Source of the DNA: Victivallales bacterium
GTDB lineage: Bacteria > Verrucomicrobiota > Lentisphaeria > Oligosphaerales > Oligosphaeraceae
Direction of reading: 5' to 3'
Length of the DNA: 26,751 bases
Assembly (NCBI GenBank): GCA_017615955.1
Contig: JAFZZD010000661.1
Coordinates: 1 to 26,751, forward strand
Positions 16,332 through 23,275 of this stretch are shown here, piece after piece (positions within the stretch are counted from its first letter, which is position 1; each line of letters begins with the position of its first letter). A program made the position numbers and the translations under genes. The notes below the pieces were generated by a model, which did not search any database, was not told the DNA's origin, and saw nothing but the letters and a program-made list of their open reading frames with translations.

Positions 16332-19040
16332 ATGAAGAACATCTTATTTACATTCGCCTTTTTGATGAGTGCCGCGTTCGTGTTCGCCATTCCAGGAGAC
16401 TTGAATGACGACGGAAGAGTGGACATTGCAGACCTGGTGCGCATGAATGACATGTGCTTCAGACAAATCGATACCACAACTGGGGCCGACCTTAACTTCG
16501 ACGGCAAGGTGGATACCACTGACCAGCAACTGCTCGCGGACGCAATCATCTACGGCAAGCCTCTTCCCGCAAAACTCGCGTCGGACACATTCCCCGCATA
16601 CAGCAGCGAACAAACCCTCACTGGCGGCGGCCTTACACTCAACATGACATACTTCTATAAGGCCAGCACCATAGCACTGACCACATTGCCCGCGCCGCCA
16701 GATTTGGACTGGGATCTGAACAACTGCTCAATTACAGCGCCTGTCATCATCTACGGCCTTCCTGGAAGGGACAAACTAAACAATGCGTCATTCTCCCTGG
16801 ACGTGCCCGCCAATCATGACGACAGCGCTGGCGCACCCATGCTCCTTCTGGGCTTCTACACAAAGAGCCCCCATCAGGAAGAGCCGCAGTGGAACTACCG
16901 CGCAATCCCAGCAGAGGAGGATTTCGACCTGAAATACGAAAACCACAAGCTCATCTGGACGCCAGACTACAGACTTACGGAGGGATACGAGACGGCGCCC
17001 ATCTGCATGGCGGTCATCTACAAGGAGGGGCTTCCCCATCCAGCCGCCACAGGCAATAATGGCGCGAATGGCGGCATTGCGTCTGGCACAGACGCAGCAC
17101 CATCGAATCCCAAGTCAAACCCGCCAGGCGATTTCATGTTCGAGAAGGTGGACTACCTTTACGGCTACGGTATCTACCGCACACAGCATTTCTGCATCGA
17201 GTTGCATACCAATGTGTCAGAAGCCATTGTCAGGGAACTTGCCGTCGAATTGGAAACCTCATACAAGAAGATCGGCGATTTGGGGATGCCCCAGAATTTC
17301 AGCAAGAAATGGGTGACAGCAAAGCGCGTATGGGTGAACATCAACAAGAATCCGACGGACAACGCCACTTGTCAGGCACCTTCTTTGCTTAAGGCACCAT
17401 ATATTGATGTGCCTGAAGGCGCAATGGATTCAAACCAGCGCGCTCAAACCTGCTGCCATGAGCTTTTCCACTACCACCAGTACTACCATGCAGTACACGC
17501 GACGGCATTGTTCCTGGATGAAATGGTGGGCAATTGGGCTGAATACCTGATGGCCTCCAACCCGAACAGCTACAAACCCAACAACTATCTGGAGCCGCGG
17601 GCTGTGATCAATGGCCTCTATCGCCAGAGCTGGGCAGAAAGCAAGATATCCAGCAAGCATTATGCAGGCCACCATGGCTATTCACTGGTGCCGTTTGCAC
17701 GCTGGCTGACGGAAATCAAATACCCTGGCAAATCACTTTGGCCCACTTTGTTCGCATCAAGGCCATATCAGCTGGGCGACGGCATGAGCGCGCTGAAGAC
17801 CACCATCAGGGAACATGGCGATGGCGACACTCTGGCGAAAATCTATCCCGAATTCATAAGGGACTATTTCTCGTATACGGTGGGAATACCGTATATAGGC
17901 ACTATTCATGAGTTGTTCAAGAAGACGCCGCCTGAAGTGCAGCAGGCACCCATCGACCGCTACGAGGGAACTGGCATGCTGTCCCTGATCAAATCACCCG
18001 CCGACATGTTCAAAGAGGAAAACAAAAAGCACACCTTCAGCGTCCAGAATTTCGGCGCCGCCACATGGCGCTACATGTTCTTCAAGCCCAGTACATTCCT
18101 GAATGACTACACCCACGCCCTCATTACATTCAGCCTGGACGCAAATGCCAGCTACTCGCTTGAGGACTTCACGTTCTTCGCCGCAATTTTCAATGGCAGC
18201 AAAATCACACTGACGCCAAAGGAGCAGGTCACCTATTCAGAAGACAATAAAACCGCAAGGATGACCATTCCACTGGAGGACTTGAAGACAGAGAACTGCA
18301 ATTACACCTACATCGGTCTGGTGGCCACCTACGCAAACAACACAAATCCAGACGACAGTCGCATCAGTCTTACCATGAACATCGACTTTGCGGGGCCCAT
18401 CGTGGCAGACAACCTGGCGGGCTGGTTTGGTGACATGGTTCCAAAGCAGATTGCCAGGGCAACTGGCAACCTGAAGATACATCCCGTAAATGGCACGGTC
18501 TTCGTCGGTGCGAAAAGATATTTGTCCTCAATAAACAACCAATACGGCAGTGTTGGGATAATCACCAATGTCGCGGGCGACAAGCCACCAAAGGACATAA
18601 TGTTCAACATCACTGGCGCCATTCAGGACGCGACTGCATCCATCGAGGAGCCAAGCACATATTGGCGATCGGAATACACTGGCAAGCTCATGTTCATCAT
18701 CAGCAAGACCAGCAAGGATAACCAGTACACGCCCGTCTATCACGAGGAATATATCTTTGACGGGGAAAACTATACGCAGCTTACAGACTACTACCCAGAG
18801 ACAGGCAACGGCGCAAAGGCAACGGACATATTGCCGACAGCACCTGGCAAACTCTCCAGATTCTACATAAAGATCCCTGACTTCGACTACAATGCGGCAC
18901 TTTACAATGTTTCAATCCAGCTGCCATATCTGGAATATGAAATTGGAGAAACCGTCTCATTCGACGTCAGGCAACTGCAGCTGCTTAACCTTACCATCTA
19001 CATGACGGAAATTGGCCCTGAATGGATCCTGCACCATTAA
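16332..19040 (+). CDS. Secreted dockerin-bearing putative gluzincin metallopeptidase
   Basis: This 902-aa protein has a signal peptide (MKNILFTFAFLMSAAFVFA|I) followed at once by a type I dockerin. Its two calcium loops are DLNDDGRVDIAD (23-34) and DLNFDGKVDTTD (53-64). Residues about 270-560 hold a metallopeptidase-like core with HELFH (376-380) and a downstream Glu397 in FLDEMVGNWAEY; HExxH plus a later E in a W/E-rich helix is the gluzincin zinc pattern. A low-complexity Gly/Asn/Pro/Ser linker lies at about 238-266. The C-terminal 300 residues are beta-rich with no family I recognise. GGGGCGGA upstream of the ATG can act as the ribosome site. The gene starts 12 nt after the C1 peptidase gene, so both are one operon. 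Dockerins normally bind cohesins, and the neighbour carries a cohesin-like domain. The dockerin and HExxH are clear; peptidase activity and the target are inferred. Confidence 0.8.
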   Translation: MKNILFTFAFLMSAAFVFAIPGDLNDDGRVDIADLVRMNDMCFRQIDTTTGADLNFDGKVDTTDQQLLADAIIYGKPLPAKLASDTFPAYSSEQTLTGGGLTLNMTYFYKASTIALTTLPAPPDLDWDLNNCSITAPVIIYGLPGRDKLNNASFSLDVPANHDDSAGAPMLLLGFYTKSPHQEEPQWNYRAIPAEEDFDLKYENHKLIWTPDYRLTEGYETAPICMAVIYKEGLPHPAATGNNGANGGIASGTDAAPSNPKSNPPGDFMFEKVDYLYGYGIYRTQHFCIELHTNVSEAIVRELAVELETSYKKIGDLGMPQNFSKKWVTAKRVWVNINKNPTDNATCQAPSLLKAPYIDVPEGAMDSNQRAQTCCHELFHYHQYYHAVHATALFLDEMVGNWAEYLMASNPNSYKPNNYLEPRAVINGLYRQSWAESKISSKHYAGHHGYSLVPFARWLTEIKYPGKSLWPTLFASRPYQLGDGMSALKTTIREHGDGDTLAKIYPEFIRDYFSYTVGIPYIGTIHELFKKTPPEVQQAPIDRYEGTGMLSLIKSPADMFKEENKKHTFSVQNFGAATWRYMFFKPSTFLNDYTHALITFSLDANASYSLEDFTFFAAIFNGSKITLTPKEQVTYSEDNKTARMTIPLEDLKTENCNYTYIGLVATYANNTNPDDSRISLTMNIDFAGPIVADNLAGWFGDMVPKQIARATGNLKIHPVNGTVFVGAKRYLSSINNQYGSVGIITNVAGDKPPKDIMFNITGAIQDATASIEEPSTYWRSEYTGKLMFIISKTSKDNQYTPVYHEEYIFDGENYTQLTDYYPETGNGAKATDILPTAPGKLSRFYIKIPDFDYNAALYNVSIQLPYLEYEIGETVSFDVRQLQLLNLTIYMTEIGPEWILHH

Positions 19041-19054
19041 CAGGAGCTTGATAC

Positions 19055-19076
19055 CCCGGTTTTGCAATTAACTCCC
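19055..19076. repeat. Copy of the TAATTGCAAAAC repeat after the protease pair
   Basis: CCCCGGTTTTGCAATTAACT lies 15 nt after the metallopeptidase stop. Its reverse complement shares TAATTGCAAAAC-GGGGT (one mismatch inside) with the left arm at 10761-10778. It is also a direct-orientation relative of the right arm at 10838-10859. The two protease genes are thus bounded by copies of one repeat. Confidence 0.6.
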
Positions 19077-19077
19077 G

Positions 19078-19282
19078 CTTGTGTTTCCATACGCAGGGGG
19101 CGTCCATGTTTACTGCCATTGGCCGAGAATTCAGGACGTTGGACTGACTTATGCAACTGAAACCAAAATTGTGCAGCCTCAAAAAGCCATGTCGATGCTG
19201 CTTGTGTGTTTTCGCCAAGGCAACCTGAATCCCCCCCGCCTCGGCGCCTACGTGGACGCCATCGGCGTATGGAAACACAAAG
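19078..19282. mobile_element. MITE-like element with about 31-bp imperfect terminal inverted repeats
   Basis: The ends 19078-19108 and 19251-19282 are inverted copies over about 31 bp with a handful of mismatches; the shared core is TTGTGTTTCCATACGC and GGCGTCCA. The 142-bp interior has no open frame of note. It carries a degenerate copy of the REP-like family near 19211-19251 (inverted; tail GGCAACCTGA intact, stem disrupted by a C-run). There is no clear target-site duplication and no transposase. It could be a non-autonomous element or simply a nested REP structure. Confidence 0.5.
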
Positions 19283-19380
19283 TGACGCCCCATACCAAAA
19301 ACTTATGGGATATTAGTGGAAAATGGGACTTGGCGGTTTGACATGGGGTGCTTGTTGCGTATATTAACGCACATTGAATC

Positions 19381-19457
19381 GGGCTCATAGCTCAGTCGGT
19401 TAGAGCTGACGACTCATAATCGTCCGGTCGCTGGTTCGAGCCCAGCTGAGCCCACCA
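19381..19457 (+). tRNA. tRNA with CAT anticodon (tRNA-Ile2 or elongator tRNA-Met)
   Basis: A complete cloverleaf is visible: acceptor GGGCTCA with TGAGCCC, D-arm GCTC...GAGC, anticodon stem GACGA/TCGTC with loop CTCATAA (anticodon CAT), T-arm GCTGG-TTCGAGC-CCAGC, discriminator A and an encoded CCA. The G1-C72 pair and lack of three G-C pairs in the anticodon stem argue against the initiator tRNA. The CGACTCATAATCG core and GGTCGCTGG segment resemble bacterial tRNA-Ile2, whose CAT is changed to lysidine-AT by TilS. Elongator tRNA-Met remains possible. Confidence 0.95.
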
Positions 19458-19464
19458 ATTTCAG

Positions 19465-19501
19465 ATGCCCTGTTCCAATAGTGAAGCAGGGCATTTTTTT
19501 T
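19465..19501 (+). terminator. Rho-independent terminator of the tRNA gene
   Basis: An 8-bp stem ATGCCCTG/CAGGGCAT (19465-19472 with 19487-19494) encloses a 14-nt loop and is followed by a run of eight Ts. It lies 8 nt after the tRNA 3' end. Confidence 0.9.
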
Positions 19502-19544
19502 GCTGTGATTCTCTTACCTAATACTCGTTTTTAGTGGTTGATCA

Positions 19545-22500
19545 ATGAAGAATCCCTTAAAAATGGCGGGCAAAATAGCGGGCAAGTTGTTCAGGGGCGT
19601 ATTCAGCCGCGGGGTGTTGTTTGTCCTTACCTTGCTGGTTCTTCTTGATTTGTATTTTGAGACAGTGGGGCTTCCAAAGGCCACCGTGAGATATGCGGAG
19701 AATAAAATCAACGAGAAAATCGGGCACTGCACCATAGACGGCATCAGGGCTGGCGTGTGGAACGGTTTTGTCGCATACGGCGTTAGGCTGGTTGGCGGTG
19801 AAGACACAGTTCATTTGGATGCCAGTATTCAAAAAGTCCAGTTTGGCCTGGAATTGCTGGATTTCCTGCGCTTCCATATCAAACCCAAATACCTGTTGCT
19901 TGAGAATTGTACGCTGAATTGCAGTGGTCTTGCCGCAGTAAAAAGCAACATCTGCATTAGTAAAATCCGCATATTGCTGCAGACAACCCTGAAGGACACC
20001 ATAGAGGGCAGCGCATACGCTGAATGGAATGGCATCCGTATTTCATTGAATGGCCGCATAAAGGGATTTGAGGACTTTTCCTCCTTTGAAAAACTTGCCT
20101 CAATCATGCCTGCAAGCAATGGGGATGAGATCAACCCAGCTCTTGACAACATATTGCAGAATGTCATGTCGGCGGACTTCGGGTATAACGACTGTTTCCT
20201 TGACTTGTCGCTCAAGATGGATCTGGACGATTTGAAAGGCACCAGTTTGTCAGGCAGCTTTTCCATTGCCAATACAGACATAGCGGGCATATTCATCTCA
20301 AAATTGCATGGGAACTTCAGGCTTGAGGACAATATCCTCGACGTGGAAAAACTGCTTTGGCTTCTGGGACGCAATGAAATGCTGCGTGGGGAATTGCACT
20401 ACGATTTAAATAGGCAGCTTGTGTCATGCAATGCAAATGCAACTATCTTTCCAACCACCGCAATGCAGCTGGCGGGATTGAAATCACAGTCTCTGGGCAG
20501 AGGGCTTCTCGTAAGAAAACCACTTTCTATGAAGTTCGACATGCCATTCTGCAAGCCTGATCTGGATGCAATCAGCTTCTCCGCAGAGTGCCAGATGGAG
20601 GAGACATCTCTAGGCAGAATAGACGTGTCAGGAAGCGGTTTCCGTATGCATTATGAAAAACGGGTGCTGAATTTCAATGAAATCTGCCTGATGCTGTCTG
20701 ACAACGGTTCGGAGATGCTGTCCGGCACTGCCAGCTTCAATATTGCTGATGGCACCTTGGACTGCGTTATGATGGGCGGTGTTTGCATTGGAAGAAAACT
20801 TGACACAATGGGTATTTCACTGCCAGACGCATTGAGGCGCAATCTGGATGAAAACACGGAAATCAGCCTGAAAATGGAGAAATCCCCACTTGAACCGAAG
20901 AAGATGGCTCTCCAGTGCCAGCTGCTTCATCCAAGTTTTAAATTGGCGCGGTGGAACATAAACGAATTGCGCCTGCCTATTGAATACAAGGAAGGCAGGC
21001 TTGCAATCAAGAATGGTTCTTTTGCGCTTAGGGGCAATGCGGATGTGACAGGTTCCATCAATGCGGAACTAGACGTGCTTTCTTCCATTGAGCAGAAGGT
21101 GCTCCAGATTCCACATTGCGTTTCACTTGCCGTGCCGTCCAAGGACGATGATGGGCAACTCCTGTCATGGAATGGCGATTTCAGGCAGGAACTTGAAATA
21201 GGAAACATTCTGTGCAAAGGAAAATGCAGTGCATTCCTCGACCGTCTGTACAAGTATTGCGTCAAAGAATACGAACCTGACATGGCCGAATACTGCGAAC
21301 CCTTCAAATGCGGGCGGTTGCCATTCCTGGGTGCCGCTGAATTCAAGGCTCCGGCAAATGGAAACTGGACGGTTTCCTGCGATATCAAGGCGCAGGAGGG
21401 ATGCGGCTATGGCACCTTGATTTGCAGGGAAGGCTCTGCCAAATTCAATTTGGATGCAAAGGGGCTTTCATTCAAGGACATCACGGCCACCCTTGTCAAC
21501 GATGAAAAAGTGTATTTGAATCTGGGTATAATCTTCACGCCGTTCACCCTTGACATAACTGGCCTTGATGTGACAGGAAACCCCAGGCTGGCGGAAAACT
21601 TCATATTCTCCACCAAGGGCAGAAAAATATATTCCCAGGTGTGGGAGGGAATGCAATGGAGCAAAGACGACTTCCCGCGAGTGAGAATTCCAAAGTTGCA
21701 GTACTTCTCGGACGACGCCTCGATAAGCTGGGGGCTTGTGCTGGAGAATGGTCTCATCGAGGCCAGGAATTTTCTTTGGAGTCAGGAGAACATACGCGCC
21801 GCAACAGTCAAGTTGGAGATGAATCTGCCAGAGGAGGTACTGCTTCCCGAAATTAAATTTGATTTGGACAAGATGGAAATGAAGGGGGCCTGCCAGATTG
21901 CAACAGCGGGCACGCCTCATTGCAGTTTTCAGGTGGAACGCTGCAATGGTACGCTGGATCTTAGAAGCCTGCTTGTTACCATGGCTCCTGAATTGGACAA
22001 GGCACTGCCTACGTTTGAAATCGGAAACAAGACCGTGCTTGACTGCGAGGGCAGCTGCAATCTGGAAAAGCCTTACCAGGTGGAACTTGATGGCAAAATC
22101 AAGTCGAACAGCCTGTCAGTGATGCATGTCACGGCAGAGGACATTGAGGGCAACTGGTCCTATAAGAACAACGTCGTGCGCATCAGTGTCGGCGATTCAA
22201 AAATGATGAATGGAAAATTTTCAGGGGGCTTCTCATACGACAGGAACCAGCAGTGCGGCGACTTCATCGGGCAATGCGAGAACATGTCCCTGGAGCGAAT
22301 TCTTCAGGCCGCCACCAAGGATGAAAAGGCCACATACCCAGGTATCATTTCAGCGAATTGCGCATTGCGTTATCATCTTGGATGGGGCAATGTGCCGCAC
22401 CAACTTGATGGCGTTGGCCATATTTCACTTAGCAAATCCGATATCTGGCGTGTGCCTGGCTTGAACGCATTGGGGAAGGCACTTGATTTTACCAATGGCA

Positions 22501-22823
22501 GCATTTTCCGCAATGGAAAGACTTCAAACCTTGGAAAAATCAGCGATGCCGAGGCAAATGTGAACTTTCTTGGGACACGGCTGATAGTGACAGACTTCAA
22601 GACGGACGGCACACTGGTGACTTTGCAGGGTAATGGCCAGTATCTTTGGGACCAGGATTATGTGGATTTTACCGTCGATAGCAGGCTGTTGCATAAAATC
22701 AATCTGCTTTCAGTCTTGTTCAGGCCACTGACGGGTTCGTTCTACGCACAGCTTAAAGGCCCACGCAAAGAGGCAAAATGGAAAATCAGTTCATTTCTGG
22801 GCAAGTGGATTGGCGGTGAATGA
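19545..22823 (+). CDS. AsmA/YhdP-like inner-membrane-anchored envelope protein
   Basis: This 1092-aa protein begins with a basic segment and one transmembrane helix (about residues 22-42, GVLFVLTLLVLLDLYFETVG). A very long repetitive beta-rich periplasmic part follows, with recurring patterns such as ENCTLNCSG, GSFSIANTDIAG and FSGGFSYDRNQQ. The C-terminal 110 residues (VPGLNALGKALDFTNGSIFRNG... VDSRLLHKINLLSVLFRPLTGSFYAQLKGP) are typical of AsmA-like C-terminal regions. Proteins of this superfamily (AsmA, TamB, YhdP) form long grooves that carry phospholipid between the inner and outer membrane, so a diderm envelope is implied. It stands alone between a tRNA terminator and a 450-bp spacer. 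No good Shine-Dalgarno precedes the ATG. The superfamily is likely; the subgroup is uncertain. Confidence 0.75.
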   Translation: MKNPLKMAGKIAGKLFRGVFSRGVLFVLTLLVLLDLYFETVGLPKATVRYAENKINEKIGHCTIDGIRAGVWNGFVAYGVRLVGGEDTVHLDASIQKVQFGLELLDFLRFHIKPKYLLLENCTLNCSGLAAVKSNICISKIRILLQTTLKDTIEGSAYAEWNGIRISLNGRIKGFEDFSSFEKLASIMPASNGDEINPALDNILQNVMSADFGYNDCFLDLSLKMDLDDLKGTSLSGSFSIANTDIAGIFISKLHGNFRLEDNILDVEKLLWLLGRNEMLRGELHYDLNRQLVSCNANATIFPTTAMQLAGLKSQSLGRGLLVRKPLSMKFDMPFCKPDLDAISFSAECQMEETSLGRIDVSGSGFRMHYEKRVLNFNEICLMLSDNGSEMLSGTASFNIADGTLDCVMMGGVCIGRKLDTMGISLPDALRRNLDENTEISLKMEKSPLEPKKMALQCQLLHPSFKLARWNINELRLPIEYKEGRLAIKNGSFALRGNADVTGSINAELDVLSSIEQKVLQIPHCVSLAVPSKDDDGQLLSWNGDFRQELEIGNILCKGKCSAFLDRLYKYCVKEYEPDMAEYCEPFKCGRLPFLGAAEFKAPANGNWTVSCDIKAQEGCGYGTLICREGSAKFNLDAKGLSFKDITATLVNDEKVYLNLGIIFTPFTLDITGLDVTGNPRLAENFIFSTKGRKIYSQVWEGMQWSKDDFPRVRIPKLQYFSDDASISWGLVLENGLIEARNFLWSQENIRAATVKLEMNLPEEVLLPEIKFDLDKMEMKGACQIATAGTPHCSFQVERCNGTLDLRSLLVTMAPELDKALPTFEIGNKTVLDCEGSCNLEKPYQVELDGKIKSNSLSVMHVTAEDIEGNWSYKNNVVRISVGDSKMMNGKFSGGFSYDRNQQCGDFIGQCENMSLERILQAATKDEKATYPGIISANCALRYHLGWGNVPHQLDGVGHISLSKSDIWRVPGLNALGKALDFTNGSIFRNGKTSNLGKISDAEANVNFLGTRLIVTDFKTDGTLVTLQGNGQYLWDQDYVDFTVDSRLLHKINLLSVLFRPLTGSFYAQLKGPRKEAKWKISSFLGKWIGGE

Positions 22824-23275
22824 TGTATATTGGCAACCTCAAGGCGTGTCCTTTGAGCCGTGTGGTAATGCCTTGCCGAATGATATTTGTTCACAGCACC
22901 AGTAGTTCTGATGCCTGCCTTTTTCGTGCGCACGCGAACATTGTCTGGGATTCTTCCCCCACCCACCTTCCGCTTCTAACATAGCCCCTGAAATCCAGGT
23001 TTGCAAGGTGGAAAACAGAGATGTTATCATTACTACACTTTTTAGCGAATTCACTAAAATTCGATAAAAAAACATGATTCATGCTAGGAAAGACAGAACA
23101 TTTTTTAACAGAACATTTTTAAATGTACCTGCATATCATTAGGCTTGGCATTGCCAAGAAGTTATGGGACAGCTGTGGCTTTTTGCTCACAATGGCTTGC
23201 GATTATAGGCTCACGTATTAAATTTAGGCAAAATATTTCTGTACATTTTCAATAGAGGTCAAGGGTAAACAAGAG
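22824..23275. other. Intergenic region upstream of valS
   Basis: This is about 450 bp without a supportable gene. It contains a dyad CGAATT-CACTAA-AATTCG (about 23046-23063), a tandem repeat of ACAGAACATTTTTTA-type units (23092-23122) and the palindrome CTTGGCA-T-TGCCAAG (23144-23158). I saw no T-box leader: there is no specifier-like stem followed by the conserved T-box sequence. No unambiguous promoter was found. Confidence 0.5.
23144..23158. promoter_or_regulatory. Perfect 15-nt palindrome upstream of valS
   Basis: CTTGGCATTGCCAAG has 7-bp arms around a single central base, about 118 nt before the valS start. It has the size of an operator for a dimeric regulator. No T-run follows, so it is not a terminator. 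No cognate regulator is visible. Confidence 0.3.

Noticed and set aside
22831..22850. Further REP-like copy (GGCAACCTCAAGGCG)
   Set aside because: Only about nine bases of the tail match and there is no hairpin; chance is likely.
22824..23275. T-box riboswitch ahead of valS
   Set aside because: I found no conserved T-box sequence or antiterminator/terminator pair in the leader.
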